Source of the DNA: Microbacterium sp. SA39
GTDB lineage: Bacteria; Actinomycetota; Actinomycetes; Actinomycetales; Microbacteriaceae
Direction of reading: 5' to 3'
Length of the DNA stretch: 39,350 nucleotides
Assembly: GCF_000967865.1 (NCBI RefSeq)
Contig: NZ_JXRU01000018.1
Location: 1-39,350, forward strand
The notes under the pieces are model-generated. The model ran no database searches, was not told the DNA's origin, and saw nothing but the letters and a program-made list of their open reading frames with translations. A program made the translations under genes and the position numbers. Below are positions 1 through 11,643 of this stretch, in pieces (the first letter of the stretch is position 1; each line of letters opens with the position of its first letter).

Positions 1-115
1 CCCCACGAGACGTGGAGACGAGGATAATTTGGCATTTGACAAGTGCACGCTGTTGAGTTCTCAAGGATCGGATGCTCCCACGACCCAGCCATCACAGCCA
101 GGCCCGAAGGGCAAC
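1..115 (-). promoter_or_regulatory. Pre-16S rRNA leader with boxA-like antitermination element
   Basis: Read on the minus strand, 49-65 gives CTTGAGAACTCAACAGC, the boxA-like block conserved in actinobacterial rRNA leaders, followed by the typical GTGCACTTGTCAAATGCCAA run. The 16S gene itself must start beyond the left edge. BoxA recruits Nus-factor antitermination complexes in known systems. The start of transcription (about 115) is inferred from the promoter at 122-149. Confidence 0.85.
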
Positions 116-121
116 TTCTCT

Positions 122-149
122 ATCTTAGCCATCCCGACCCGCTTGTCAA
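122..149 (-). promoter_or_regulatory. rRNA operon promoter, proximal
   Basis: On the minus strand a perfect -35 TTGACA (144-149) is separated by 16 nt from -10 TAAGAT (122-127). It lies about 60 nt before the boxA block, as expected of an rrn promoter. Just upstream is a 7-bp-arm palindrome, GCGGATC/GATCCGC (163-179), which would form a hairpin in transcripts coming from the distal promoter. Confidence 0.85.
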
Positions 150-218
150 ATCAGCGCGCCGTGCGGATCTTCGATCCGCTGCGCAGCCCGTGACAGCCGC
201 AGAAGGGGTGGACCTCCC

Positions 219-247
219 ATCCTAGACGCAAGCGTCTGATCTCTCAA
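219..247 (-). promoter_or_regulatory. rRNA operon promoter, distal
   Basis: On the minus strand TTGAGA (242-247), 17 nt, TAGGAT (219-224) makes a good sigma-70-type promoter about 97 nt upstream of the proximal one. The spacer contains a near-perfect palindrome, AGACGC-AA-GCGTCT (224-237 on the plus strand), between the two hexamers, where a regulator could compete with RNA polymerase. Tandem rrn promoters are usual in bacteria; the operator is inference. Confidence 0.65.
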
Positions 248-461
248 GAGAGAGGATCGGGAGTAGTTCTCCGCTTGAGGGGGGTGAAGCTCGGGGCTTC
301 TCCGCTTCCCTGTGGGGCGAACAAGTAATAAGTTACGTGGATCCCGGGGTTCTGGCAAATCGAGCGGGCACCCCCGGGCGTGTCGTCTGCCTCCTCCGGC
401 GGGTTTCCTCCGGGTCAGCCGGTCTTTCCGAGCACATCCGCGCCAGGAGTACGATCACGCC
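248..461. other. Intergenic stretch between rRNA promoters and the CaiB-like gene
   Basis: No gene is convincing here. Reading frames in this stretch have no ribosome binding site and no protein-like composition. An AT-rich patch at 321-336, unlike the surrounding GC-rich DNA, could be an UP-like element for the rRNA promoters or part of a promoter for the gene at 462; I cannot decide. AGGAG at 445-449 is the ribosome binding site of that gene. Confidence 0.4.
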
Positions 462-1775
462 ATGGCTGCAGCCCCCGGACACGCCCTCCTCTCTCGCCTC
501 CGCGCAGACCTCGGCCAGGACGAGCCTCCGCTCCTGGACATCCCCCAGCCGACGACGCCGGTCCCGCTGCCGTCTCGCCTGGCGACCGGCGACCTCGCGT
601 GGGCCAGCGTCGCCACTGCAGTCCTCGCAGCGGGCCGGCATCCGTCCACGATCGATCCCGACCGGATCGCCGTGGCCTACCGGAGCGACCGGGTCCTCAG
701 CATCAACGGGGCCACTCCTCCGGTCTGGTCACCGCTCTCCGGGTTCTGGCGTACGTCCGACGGATGGATCCGCACGCACGGGAACTATCCGCATCACGCG
801 GCCGCGCTCCGGAACGGACTCGAACTGGCAACGACAGCCGGCGCCGACGAGGTGCGGGACGCTGTCGCGCCACGGACGTCGGCGGATGCCGTGCACGCCA
901 TCCTCGCCGCAGGCGGGATGGCGGTACCGGTCCTGCAGGAGGATCCCTCAGCGGATGCGAGGCTCCGCCAGGAACCCGTGCTCGACATTCGGCGTCTGGA
1001 CACCGCGGGCACAGGCACGCGGCGCACTCCCGACGCCGACGGTCTCCCGCTCGAGGGCATGCGAGTGCTCGACCTCACCCGCGTGATCGCCGGGCCCGTC
1101 TGCACCCGCACTCTCGCTCTGCTCGGCGCTGACGTCCTTCGCATCGATCCGCCGTGGCTGCCGGAGCCGGAGTGGCAGCACCTCGACACCGGCCATGGCA
1201 AGAGATCGACGCTGCTCGACGCCCGCTCCGACCGGTTCCGCGAACTGCTCGCCGAGGCGGACGCCATCATCCTCGGATACCGTCCCGCCGCGATGGACCG
1301 TCTCGGCCTCGGCATCGATGCACTGGCAGAACGGCATCCGAACCTCGTCATCGCGCACCTCAGCGCCTGGGGCGCGGGTGCGCCGGATCGGGCGGGGTTC
1401 GACAGTCTCGTGCAGGCCGAATCGGGAATCGCGTTCGTCGAATCCCGCGACGGGGAGACCCCCGGGGCGCTCCCCGCTCAGGCGCTCGACCACAGCGCGG
1501 GCTACCTGCTGGCCACCGCGGTCACGACCTTGCTGCGCCGGCGCGCGATCGAGGGAGGAACGTGGAGCGTACGGACGTCGCTGCGCCGGGTCGCCGCGGA
1601 ACTGCTCGGGATGCCGCGTCAGCCGGAGCCGGGCGCCGAACTCACTGTGGATCCGGCATCGCACACGGCGCGGTTCCGCGTCGGCGAAAGCGAACTGGAG
1701 ACGGCCCGGCCCGTGATTCCGGGGCTCGAGTTCGCGGCGCCCCGCAGCTGGGGCCGCGATCAGCCGGAGTGGTGA
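462..1775 (+). CDS. CaiB/BaiF-type (family III) CoA-transferase-like protein
   Basis: A 437-residue protein. The segment starting LEGMRVLDLTRVIAGP (around residues 205-220), then GADVLRI, is the signature opening of family III CoA-transferases, which move CoA between carboxylic acids. About 200 residues precede it (containing WSPLSGFWRTSDGWIRTHGNY), resembling a partial copy of the fold, so the protein may be an internally duplicated form as in other actinobacterial members. Its substrate is unknown. The ATG at 462 is chosen because AGGAG lies 12 nt before it; in-frame codons further upstream lack such a site and encode non-conserved Arg/Ser/Pro-rich sequence. It is monocistronic, and its last 16 nt overlap the convergent gene at 1760-2554. 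Confidence 0.82.
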   Translation: MAAAPGHALLSRLRADLGQDEPPLLDIPQPTTPVPLPSRLATGDLAWASVATAVLAAGRHPSTIDPDRIAVAYRSDRVLSINGATPPVWSPLSGFWRTSDGWIRTHGNYPHHAAALRNGLELATTAGADEVRDAVAPRTSADAVHAILAAGGMAVPVLQEDPSADARLRQEPVLDIRRLDTAGTGTRRTPDADGLPLEGMRVLDLTRVIAGPVCTRTLALLGADVLRIDPPWLPEPEWQHLDTGHGKRSTLLDARSDRFRELLAEADAIILGYRPAAMDRLGLGIDALAERHPNLVIAHLSAWGAGAPDRAGFDSLVQAESGIAFVESRDGETPGALPAQALDHSAGYLLATAVTTLLRRRAIEGGTWSVRTSLRRVAAELLGMPRQPEPGAELTVDPASHTARFRVGESELETARPVIPGLEFAAPRSWGRDQPEW

Positions 1776-2554
1776 GGCCGCCTGCGCAACACGAGCACGA
1801 CGCACAGCAGCAGCGTGATCCCACCCCACACGGCACATGCCGGAGGAAGCACGCGGTACGCCAGGTGCGCCACCGTGAACTCCGCGTCGAGCGGGCCGAG
1901 TACGACGAGGCCTGCAACCCAGGCGGCGACCAGGATCACCGGCAGCGACAGCCACCACGCGACACGCACACCGTGCGGCAACCACGTCGTCTCGGTGTCT
2001 CGCAGGTCTCGCCGCCGCAGCCACAGCAGCGCCCAGACGCCGACGATCGCCAGGCCGAGCAGACTCGATCCGTGCTGGAGCCACTTGAATCCGGCGAGCG
2101 GACCCCACATCTGATCGAGCCCGGGGACGAGCCGCACACCCCAGCGATCCTCGTGCGTGAACACATCCCACACGATGTGCGAGAGCACGCCGAGGACAAG
2201 AGATGCGGCCAACAGCAACAGGTAGGGGCGCTTCTCCCCCACACCCACAGCCTTGCCGGCCACCGCGATCCCGCTGTCGCTCCACTCCTCAGGAAGCCGG
2301 CGCGCGATCCAGCGCGGGGCGAGCTCGGGCACGGCGGGCCGCAGCACCACGCGCCAGACCAGGAACAGCACCAGCGCGAGGATCGCCGTCCACGCCACGT
2401 TCGCGAAAGTGTGCGTGAACGAGTAGTTCAGCCCGACGCCGCGCACGAACAACGGCAGATCCGGCGTCATCGAACCGATCGCGATCGCCGCCGGGACCAG
2501 AGGTGTGCGGACGAACGGCAGCGCGATGACCGCGTGACTCGGGGTGAACGGCAT
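1760..2554 (-). CDS. DUF4184 family integral membrane protein
   Basis: A 264-residue hydrophobic protein opening MPFTPSHAV and IGSMTPDLPLF, the conserved start of the DUF4184 family, with further conserved histidines in SFTHTF and HIVWDVFTHEDRWG. Five to six membrane segments are visible. The His/Asp pattern resembles that of YdjM-like putative membrane metal-dependent hydrolases, but no activity is established. It starts 6 nt after the tyrS stop codon and so is probably cotranscribed with it. The 3' end overlaps the convergent CaiB-like gene by 16 nt. Confidence 0.8.
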   Translation of the reverse strand: MPFTPSHAVIALPFVRTPLVPAAIAIGSMTPDLPLFVRGVGLNYSFTHTFANVAWTAILALVLFLVWRVVLRPAVPELAPRWIARRLPEEWSDSGIAVAGKAVGVGEKRPYLLLLAASLVLGVLSHIVWDVFTHEDRWGVRLVPGLDQMWGPLAGFKWLQHGSSLLGLAIVGVWALLWLRRRDLRDTETTWLPHGVRVAWWLSLPVILVAAWVAGLVVLGPLDAEFTVAHLAYRVLPPACAVWGGITLLLCVVLVLRRRPHHSG

Positions 2555-2560
2555 CCGCGC

Positions 2561-3862
2561 TCAGCCGATGAAGACGCCGGCGAGGGTCTTCTTTCCCCGG
2601 CGGAGCACGGAGACTTCCCCGGGGAGCGATCCCTGCACGGTCGCGGCCTCGTCGTCGACTCGTTCCCCGTCGACGGAGACGCCACCCTGCGCGATCGCCC
2701 GCCGCGCCTCACCCAGGCTCGACACGAGCCCCGTCGCGACCAGCGCTTCGGTCACGGGTGCTCCCGCGGCCATCGTCGCGTGCGGAAGCTCATCGAGCGC
2801 GGTGCGCAGCGTCGACGCGTCGAGCGCGGTCAGGTCGCCCTGTCCGAACAGCGCCTCGGATGCCGCGATCACCGCGGCCGCCGCGTCGATGCCGTGCACG
2901 GTCGCGACCACCTCGAGCGCGAGACGCTTCTGCGCGGCGCGGCGGAAAGGCTCCGCCTCGACCAGCGCCGCGTACTCCTCGATCTCGGCGCGGCTGAGGA
3001 AGGTGAAGATCTTCAGCCGCTCGATCACGTCGGCGTCGGCGGTGCTCAGCCAGAACTGGTACATCCGGTACGGGCTGCACATCTCGGGGTCGAGCCAGAT
3101 GGCGTTGCCCTCGCTCTTGCCGAACTTGGTGCCGTCGCTGTTCGTGATCAGCGGCGTGCCGATCGCGTGCGCTGAGACTCCCTCGGCACGACGGATGAGG
3201 TCAGTGCCGCTGGTGAGGTTGCCCCACTGATCGGAGCCGCCGGTCTGCAGCACGCAGTCGTACTGGCGGTACAGCTCGAGGTAGTCCATGCCCTGCAGGA
3301 TCTGGTAGCTGAACTCGGTGTAGCTGATGCCCTCGTCGGATGCGAGGCGCGCGGCGACGGCGTCCTTCTTCAGCATCGTGCCGACGCGGTAGTGCTTGCC
3401 GATCTCGCGCAGGAAGTCGATCGCCGACATCGGCGCCGTCCAGTCGAGGTTGTTCACCATACGCGCGGCGTTGTCGCCCTCGAAGCTGAGGTAGCGCTCG
3501 ACCTGCGCGCGCAGGCGATCCACCCACTCTGCCACGGTCTCGCGCGTGTTCAGGGTGCGCTCGGCCGTGGGGCGGGGGTCGCCGATGAGACCGGTCGAGC
3601 CGCCGACCAGGCCGAGCGGCCGGTGCCCGGCGAGCTGGATGCGGCGCATGGTCAGCAGCTGCACGAGGTTGCCGAGGTGCAGGCTCGGAGCTGTCGGGTC
3701 GAACCCGCAGTAATACGTGATCGGCTCTCCCCCGAGAATGGCGCGAAGCGCCTCCTGGTCGGTGGACACGTGGACGAGTCCGCGCCAGAGCAGTTCGTCC
3801 CATACGTTCTCGAACGTGGGGTCGATGGCCGGCGTCGCGGTCGTCAGAGCGGAAGTTGACAC
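2561..3862 (-). CDS. tyrS: Tyrosyl-tRNA synthetase
   Basis: A 433-residue class I aminoacyl-tRNA synthetase that charges tRNA-Tyr in the cytoplasm. Visible landmarks are YYCGFDPTAPSLHLGN (HIGH motif as HLGN, about residues 50-65), the QxGGSDQWGN tyrosine-binding block near residue 215, KFGKS (KMSKS-equivalent, near 246), and a C-terminal S4-like RNA-binding domain (VSVDGERVDDEAATVQ). The length is normal. The start is GTG at 3862; a -10-like TAGCCT at 3870-3875 lies 7 nt before it, so the transcript could be nearly leaderless, although GGAG also sits just upstream. The gap to the preceding membrane-protein gene is 28 nt, so read-through from satD is possible. There is no room for a T-box leader. 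Confidence 0.97.
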   Translation of the reverse strand: MSTSALTTATPAIDPTFENVWDELLWRGLVHVSTDQEALRAILGGEPITYYCGFDPTAPSLHLGNLVQLLTMRRIQLAGHRPLGLVGGSTGLIGDPRPTAERTLNTRETVAEWVDRLRAQVERYLSFEGDNAARMVNNLDWTAPMSAIDFLREIGKHYRVGTMLKKDAVAARLASDEGISYTEFSYQILQGMDYLELYRQYDCVLQTGGSDQWGNLTSGTDLIRRAEGVSAHAIGTPLITNSDGTKFGKSEGNAIWLDPEMCSPYRMYQFWLSTADADVIERLKIFTFLSRAEIEEYAALVEAEPFRRAAQKRLALEVVATVHGIDAAAAVIAASEALFGQGDLTALDASTLRTALDELPHATMAAGAPVTEALVATGLVSSLGEARRAIAQGGVSVDGERVDDEAATVQGSLPGEVSVLRRGKKTLAGVFIG

Positions 3863-3890
3863 GCGCTCCAGGCTATCAGCGCACTCCCGC

Positions 3891-4700
3891 TCAGCTGTGC
3901 GCCGCCCACCACACGAGGAACGCGGCGCTGAGGGCGATGACCCAGCTGACCAGGCTGCCGACGAGGAAATACTCAGCCCGCGCGCCCGTCTCGCCGTCGC
4001 GGGAGATCTCCGGGAAGCGGACGATGCCCTTCGCCGCCAGCATCGCGGCCAGCACCGGATACGCCGCGGCGAGCGTGAGGATCATCACGATGGTGCGCTC
4101 CAGCGGGCCGATCAGTCGACCGCCCTTGAATCCGCCGCGCGGGTCGGCCGGTTTCGCCGGTGCCGCGTCGGCAGCGGCATCCGTTCCTTCTGCCGCAGAC
4201 GGCACCAGCGGGACGGGCTCCACGGACTTCGGGACGACGGGGACAGTCGTCTCCGCCTCGGAAGGACGCCACGTGTGCTCGCCGTCGAGCGCCGCCCGCA
4301 CCACGAGGTTCGAGGACTCCAGCAGGAAGACACCGGCGCCGAGCACGAGCATCGCGAGGTCGAAGGAGACCTCGCCGAAGGGTGACCGCAGATTCCAGAC
4401 GCCGCCGATGAGCCCGGCATCCGACCGGGCACCGATCGACACGACCGCGCCGACGCTCACGACGCCGAGGAGCACGGCGGGCCAGAAGCCCAGCGGAGCC
4501 CGCCGATCGTCGGGCATGCACCAGACCCAGAGCCCGCCGACCACGAGGGCGGCGATCATCGGCAGCAGAGCGTCGCTGACACTGCCGAGGAGGAGCAGGA
4601 GCACGGCCACGGTGAGGTAGCCGATCCAGCGACGGGGGGCGAACTGGCGGACCAGATCGACGGCGCCGACGGCGAGGAGCGCGAATCCGGCGATGATCAC
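3891..4700 (-). CDS. Hypothetical membrane protein paired with SatD
   Basis: A 269-residue protein with about seven hydrophobic segments (for instance residues 2-15, 25-60, 75-95, 120-140, 205-222, 243-262) and a polar Ala/Pro/Glu-rich loop around residues 150-190. I recognise no enzymatic motif. Its start codon overlaps the satD stop by 4 nt (ATGA), so the two are translationally coupled and probably act together, with SatD as the soluble partner. In other actinobacteria satD-like genes are often next to a membrane protein, but the function of the pair is unknown to me. Confidence 0.7.
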   Translation of the reverse strand: MIIAGFALLAVGAVDLVRQFAPRRWIGYLTVAVLLLLLGSVSDALLPMIAALVVGGLWVWCMPDDRRAPLGFWPAVLLGVVSVGAVVSIGARSDAGLIGGVWNLRSPFGEVSFDLAMLVLGAGVFLLESSNLVVRAALDGEHTWRPSEAETTVPVVPKSVEPVPLVPSAAEGTDAAADAAPAKPADPRGGFKGGRLIGPLERTIVMILTLAAAYPVLAAMLAAKGIVRFPEISRDGETGARAEYFLVGSLVSWVIALSAAFLVWWAAHS

Positions 4701-5341
4701 GAGGCTCCTCCGCGCAGGGCGGCGACGCCTTCGAGGAGGGCGGCGGCTCCGGCGCTGCGCAGCGACTTCGAGACGCTCGGCTGGGTGATGCCCTCTTCGT
4801 CGGCCAGCTCGTGCTGGGACCTGCCGATCAGTCTACCGTACGTCAGACGGCGCTCACGCTCGCTCATCGCACCGACCAGCTCGTCACGCACGAGCAGGTA
4901 GGCGTTCGATGCCGCGATCGTGGTCTCCATGACCTCATCCTGCCCGGGGGCACCGACAATCCAGGTGCGTGCGCGCGGTATGGCGCGTCCTTCCCGGGCA
5001 TGCACCGTGTCGATCGCGGCGCGGGCGGCGTACCATCCCGGGCCGTCGGCGAGTTCGCCGTGGACCGATTCGACGGCGGACACCTCACCCACACCGATGC
5101 CGAACCGGAAGCCGATCCCGTCGGGCAGTCGCAGCTGGATCATCAGGAGCGAGACGAGGGCGTCGTCGAGGTGCTCGTAGACGCCCTGCTGCTCGTCCCC
5201 CACCGTGGGAGTGAGCGGTCGGGCGGCGAGCGAAAGGTCGGCTTCGACCTGGGCGATGGTGTCATCGAGGATCTGCTGCGCGGCGCTGCGATCATCGAGC
5301 CTCCGGGAGCCCACGATGTCGGCGAGAACGGCGATGACCAT
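4697..5341 (-). CDS. satD: SatD family protein with C-terminal helix-turn-helix
   Basis: A 214-residue protein. The N-terminal block VIAVLADIVGSRRLDDR, followed by TVGDEQQG and FGIGVGE, is the SatD family core; the name comes from the streptococcal secretion and acid tolerance locus. Residues 160-200 (LTYGRLIGRSQHELADEEG then ITQPSVSKSLR) form a sigma-region-4-like helix-turn-helix, so it may bind DNA. The start is ATG at 5341. A -10-like TATGGT (5348-5353) ends exactly 6 nt before it and there is no Shine-Dalgarno, so the message is probably leaderless. It diverges from the DUF1349 gene and overlaps the next gene by 4 nt. Autoregulation through the palindrome at 5358-5376 is an inference. 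Confidence 0.78.
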   Translation of the reverse strand: MVIAVLADIVGSRRLDDRSAAQQILDDTIAQVEADLSLAARPLTPTVGDEQQGVYEHLDDALVSLLMIQLRLPDGIGFRFGIGVGEVSAVESVHGELADGPGWYAARAAIDTVHAREGRAIPRARTWIVGAPGQDEVMETTIAASNAYLLVRDELVGAMSERERRLTYGRLIGRSQHELADEEGITQPSVSKSLRSAGAAALLEGVAALRGGAS

Positions 5342-5400
5342 GGCATAACCATATCACGCATAAGTTCAATTTATGCCTGGATGGGTTATATATTGGGATC
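5342..5400. promoter_or_regulatory. Divergent leaderless promoters with GCATAA/TTATGC operator-like palindrome
   Basis: An AT-rich 59-bp gap between two divergent start codons. The minus-strand -10 is TATGGT (5348-5353) and the plus-strand -10 is TATATT (5389-5394); each is followed by exactly 6 nt and then an ATG. Between them lies a 19-bp inverted repeat, GCATAA-7 nt-TTATGC (5358-5376), covering the -35 position of both promoters. A third GCATAA is at 5343-5348. Neighbouring SatD carries a helix-turn-helix and is the obvious candidate binder. Confidence 0.6.
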
Positions 5401-5988
5401 ATGCCCGAAACGCACATCATCGCCTGGGACGCCGGGACCTGGACCAACGCCCCGCACTCCGCCGCCGAGACCGCCGATCACCTGGAGGTGACAGCCGTCG
5501 AGAGCAGCGACGCCTGGCGGCACACGGCCTACGGCTTCGTGCACGACACCGAGCACGCACTGCTCGCCCCGATCGCCGTGGGTGAGGCTATGGAGGTGTC
5601 GTTCCGCGCACCCTGGGAGGGACAGTTCGACCAGGCAGGGCTCTTCGTCCGGATCGATGACGAGCACTGGATGAAAGCAGGAGTCGAGTTCGCCGACGAC
5701 CACCTCGGGCTCGGCGCCGTCGTCACCGCCGTCGGCTCGGACTGGTCGGTCGGCCACGTCGACGAATGGCTCGAGAGCGAGATCACCGTGCGTGTGAGCC
5801 GATGGGCGGATGCTCTGATCGTCCGCGCTCGCGCCGATGACAGCCCCTGGCGGCTGGTCCGGGTCGCCCCGTTCGACGGTTCGTCTGCAGCATCCGCCGG
5901 TCCCCTCATCGCCGCCCCCACCCGCCCGGGGTTCACCGTGCGTTTCACCGGATGGACGCGGTCCGCGGCTGACGTCGACCTCCACTGA
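5401..5988 (+). CDS. DUF1349 domain-containing protein
   Basis: A 195-residue protein matching the DUF1349 (regulator of enolase / concanavalin-like beta-sandwich) pattern: AGLFVRIDDEHWMKAGVEF (about residues 79-97), then GAVVTAVGSDWS and a WRLVRVAPF strand. Family members are predicted jelly-roll proteins, perhaps binding carbohydrate; no activity is established. The start ATG at 5401 lies 6 nt after a TATATT -10 with no ribosome binding site, which suggests leaderless expression, possibly under the operator shared with satD. It stands alone and converges on argH with a 25-bp gap. Confidence 0.82.
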   Translation: MPETHIIAWDAGTWTNAPHSAAETADHLEVTAVESSDAWRHTAYGFVHDTEHALLAPIAVGEAMEVSFRAPWEGQFDQAGLFVRIDDEHWMKAGVEFADDHLGLGAVVTAVGSDWSVGHVDEWLESEITVRVSRWADALIVRARADDSPWRLVRVAPFDGSSAASAGPLIAAPTRPGFTVRFTGWTRSAADVDLH

Positions 5989-6013
5989 CCTCGGGCGACG
6001 TCAGCCGCGCGGC

Positions 6014-8369
<2,356 letters not shown>

Positions 8370-8373
<4 letters not shown>

Positions 8374-9575
8374 ACGGAAACCTTTCCGGAGAGGGATGCC
8401 GACACGTCGGCGAGTGCGGCGGCGAAGAGCTCGCGGAACTCGGCGAGCTCGTCGTCGCCGATGTTCAGGGCCGGCGCGATGCGCACCGTCTCGGGATTGG
8501 CGGCGTTGACGATGAGGCCGCGTTCCTGCGCGGCGGCGACGACCGCTCCGGCGACGGGTTCGTTCAGCGCCACCCCGATCAGGAGACCGCGCCCGCGCAC
8601 GGCGGAGATCAGCGGCGAGTCCAACCCGAGGAGGATCTCGCGCAGCTCCTCCCCGCGGCGGGCTGCGTTCTCGACGAGCCCCGCGTGTTCGATCTCGGTC
8701 AGCACCGCATCCGCGACCGCGGTCGCCAGCGGGTTGCCGCCGAACGTCGAGCCGTGCGATCCCGGTGTGAACAGGTCGCTGGCGGCACCGTAGGTGACCA
8801 GCGCGCCGATCGGGAAGCCGCCGCCGATCCCCTTCGCCAGGGTGATCGCGTCGGGCGTGATGCCCTCGTGGCTGAATCCGAACCAGGCGCCCGTGCGTCC
8901 AGCACCGGTCTGGATCTCATCGACGATCAGCAGGGCGCCGTGCGCCAGCGTCAGCGAGCGGGCCGCGGCAAGGTAGCCCTCTGGGAGTTCGACGACGCCG
9001 GCCTCGCCCTGGATCGGCTCGACGATGATCGCGGCGACGCGGTCGTCCATGGCTGCCTCGAGCGCCTCGAGGGTCGCGGGGATGTGCTCGACACCACCGG
9101 GCATCGGCTCGAACGGGGCCCGCATCGATGCCTTCGCCGTCATGGCGAGCGAACCCATCGTGCGACCGTGGAAGCCGTTCTCGAGTGCCAGGATGCGCGG
9201 GCGCTCGGTGCCGCCGTGCAGGCGTGCCAGCTTGAACGCGGCCTCGTTCGCCTCGGCTCCGGAGTTCGAGAAGTACACCCGTCCGTCGATTCCGGCGCCG
9301 GCGAGGCGCTTGAGCCGGGCGGCGAGAGCCAGCTGCGGCGGCGTCGCGAAGTAGTTCGACACGTGCGTGAGCGTGGCCGCCTGCTTCGAGATCGCTTCGA
9401 CGAAGACCGGATGCGCGTGGCCGAGAGACGTGACGGCGATACCGGCGAGGAAGTCGAGATAGCGTCGGCCGTCGGCGTCCCACAGGTACGAGCCCTCTCC
9501 GCGGGTGAGCAGGGCCAGTCGATCTCCTGCGTTCTGCACGAGATCGCGCGCCACATCGTCCTGCCACACGGTCAT
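8370..9575 (-). CDS. argD: Acetylornithine aminotransferase
   Basis: A 401-residue class III PLP-dependent aminotransferase that converts N-acetylglutamate semialdehyde to N-acetylornithine. Seen in order: [18 protein letters not shown] near the N-terminus, [18 protein letters not shown] (near 105), the PLP-binding [13 protein letters not shown] (near 215) and the Schiff-base lysine in LAKGIGGG (near 247). The frame stays open far upstream through argB, but the protein clearly begins at MTVWQDD (ATG at 9575), which overlaps the argB stop by 4 nt. Family members can also serve as succinyldiaminopimelate aminotransferase; the context supports the arginine role. Confidence 0.95.
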
Positions 9576-10489
9576 GCCGTCACCTCCGTCTTTCCGAGAA
9601 CCACTTCGGTTCCGATTCCCTTGCTGGTGAACAGTTCGACGAGCACCGAGTGCGGCACCCGGCCGTCGATGATCGCGGCCGCGTCCACGCCGCCCTCGAC
9701 GGCATCGAGGCAGGCACGCATCTTCGGGATCATCCCGGATTCCAGCGTCGGCAGCATCCGGATGAGCTCCGCCGCAGTCAGATGCGAGACGAGCGAGTCG
9801 CGATTCGGCCAGTCGGCGTAGAGCCCGGGGACGTCGGTCAGGACCATGAGCTTGCGCGCCTTCAGGGCCACCGCGAGAGCTGCGGCGGCGGCATCCGCAT
9901 TGACATTCAGCGACTGCCCCGGGTGATCGAGATCGGGAGCGATGCTCGACACGACCGGAACGCGACCGGCCGCGAGGTGATCGAAAACGGGCGTGGGATC
10001 GACCTCGACGACGTCTCCGACGCGACCGAGATCGACCTCGAGGCCGTCGATGACGACGCCGCGGCGACGGCCGCCGAAGAGCCCGGCATCCTCTCCGCTG
10101 AGTCCGGTCGCGATCGGACCGTGCGAGTTGATCTTCGAGACCAGCTGCGGATTCACCTGACCGGTGAGCACCATGCGCACGACACTGATCGCCTCGGTGT
10201 TGGTGACGCGATATCCGCCCTTGAACTCGCTCGGAATGTCGAGACGGCCCAGCATGTCGGAGATCTGCGGGCCGCCGCCGTGCACGACGACCGGCTGCAC
10301 CCCGACGTTGCGGAGATAGGCGATGTCCTGGGCGAACGCATCCTGCAGCTCTTCCGACACCATGGCGTTGCCGCCGTACTTGATCACGACGATCTGGTCT
10401 CGGAACTTCTTCAGCCACGGCAGCGACTCGATGAGCGTGGTCGCCTTCTGCGCGGCGACCTCGGCGGGAGTGTCCTGGATGTCGGTCAT
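9572..10489 (-). CDS. argB: Acetylglutamate kinase
   Basis: A 305-residue amino acid kinase that phosphorylates N-acetylglutamate. Nucleotide-binding IKYGGNAM is near residue 38 and the substrate-binding VVHGGGPQI near 70, with [16 protein letters not shown] near 195. It is the usual control point of the pathway by arginine feedback. The N-terminal stretch of about 25 residues before the core ([18 protein letters not shown]) resembles the N-terminal helix of arginine-inhibited hexameric NAGKs, so feedback inhibition is likely, though this is inference. ATGA overlaps join it to argJ upstream and argD downstream. Confidence 0.96.
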   Translation of the reverse strand: MTDIQDTPAEVAAQKATTLIESLPWLKKFRDQIVVIKYGGNAMVSEELQDAFAQDIAYLRNVGVQPVVVHGGGPQISDMLGRLDIPSEFKGGYRVTNTEAISVVRMVLTGQVNPQLVSKINSHGPIATGLSGEDAGLFGGRRRGVVIDGLEVDLGRVGDVVEVDPTPVFDHLAAGRVPVVSSIAPDLDHPGQSLNVNADAAAAALAVALKARKLMVLTDVPGLYADWPNRDSLVSHLTAAELIRMLPTLESGMIPKMRACLDAVEGGVDAAAIIDGRVPHSVLVELFTSKGIGTEVVLGKTEVTA

Positions 10490-11643
10490 GAGGCGTAGGC
10501 GCTGTTCTCGTGCACGTAGTCGTGGGTGAGGTCGTTGGTGAGGATCGTCGCCGTCGCGTCGCCCGACTTCAGATCGATCACCAGGTGCGTGGCGCGCGGG
10601 GTGAGGTCGACCTCTTCACGCGGACGGTCGGGGCCGCCCTCGCTGCACACGCGGACGCCGTTCATCCACACATCGACGTCGTACGGGTCGAACTGCGCGC
10701 TGGTGGTGCCGATCGCGGCGAGCACGCGGCCCCAGTTGGGGTCGTTGCCGAAGATCGCCGCCTTGAAGAGGTTGTTGCGGGCGACGGAGCGCCCGACCTC
10801 GACCGCTTCCTTCTCGGATGCTGCCTGCTGCACCTCGATCGTGATGTCGTGGCTCGCGCCCTCGGCATCCCCCTGCAGCTTCACCGCGAGCTCCTGCGAC
10901 AGCTCGGTGAGCGCCGCGGCGAAATCGTCGAGATCCGGCGCGACGCCGCTCGCGCCGTTGGCGAGCAGCGTGACCTGATCGTTCGTCGACATGCAGCCGT
11001 CGGAATCGAGGCGGTCGAACGTCTGGCCGGTCGCGCGGCGGAGCGCAGCGTCCGCATCGAGGGGCTCGAGGACGGCGTCGGTCGTGATGACGACGAGCAT
11101 CGTGGCGAGCCCGGGTGCGAGCATGCCTGCGCCCTTGGCCATTCCGCCGATCGTCCAGCCGTCGCGCGACACGACGGCGGTCTTCGACACCGAATCGGTG
11201 GTCATGATCGCCTCGGCGGCGGCCCCGCCACCCTCGGTGCTGAGTGCGGCGATCGCCTGCGCCGTGCCGTCGAGCACCTTCGACCGGAAGACCTCGTCGC
11301 CCGTGCCGATGAGGCCCGTGGAGCAGATCAGGATGTCGCCGGCGCTCACGCCGAGGAGCTCGGCGGCCTTCTCGGCCGTCTGATGCGTCGTCTGGAATCC
11401 GAAGCTGCCGGTGAAGCAGTTCGCCCCGCCGGAGTTCAGCACCACGGCCTCGACGACGCGGTCGGCGACGACCTGCTGCGACCAGATGATCGGGTTCGCC
11501 TTCGCCCGGTTGCTCGTGAAGACGGCGGCGCCGACCTTGCGCGGGCCGCGGTTGACGACGACCGCCACATCGGGCTTGCCGGTGGACTTGAGCCCGACGG
11601 CGACTCCGGCCGCTTCGAACCCTGCGGGGGCGGTGACACTCAT
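10486..11643 (-). CDS. argJ: Bifunctional glutamate N-acetyltransferase / amino-acid N-acetyltransferase
   Basis: A 385-residue member of the ornithine acetyltransferase family. It recycles the acetyl group from acetylornithine to glutamate and, in bifunctional forms, also acetylates glutamate from acetyl-CoA. The autocleavage site with the Thr nucleophile is seen as [12 protein letters not shown] (around residue 175), splitting the protein into alpha and beta chains. [10 protein letters not shown] near residue 65 is also conserved. The N-terminus is set at [13 protein letters not shown]; the frame continues upstream but into argC shadow sequence. Presence of ArgJ means no ArgE is needed (cyclic pathway). 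Confidence 0.95.
   Translation of the reverse strand: MSVTAPAGFEAAGVAVGLKSTGKPDVAVVVNRGPRKVGAAVFTSNRAKANPIIWSQQVVADRVVEAVVLNSGGANCFTGSFGFQTTHQTAEKAAELLGVSAGDILICSTGLIGTGDEVFRSKVLDGTAQAIAALSTEGGGAAAEAIMTTDSVSKTAVVSRDGWTIGGMAKGAGMLAPGLATMLVVITTDAVLEPLDADAALRRATGQTFDRLDSDGCMSTNDQVTLLANGASGVAPDLDDFAAALTELSQELAVKLQGDAEGASHDITIEVQQAASEKEAVEVGRSVARNNLFKAAIFGNDPNWGRVLAAIGTTSAQFDPYDVDVWMNGVRVCSEGGPDRPREEVDLTPRATHLVIDLKSGDATATILTNDLTHDYVHENSAYAS

Noticed and set aside
1154..3175. Very long open frame on the plus strand across the CaiB-like, DUF4184 and tyrS genes
   Set aside because: It is a shadow of recognisable genes in high-GC DNA; composition is Arg/His/Pro-rich with no family resemblance.
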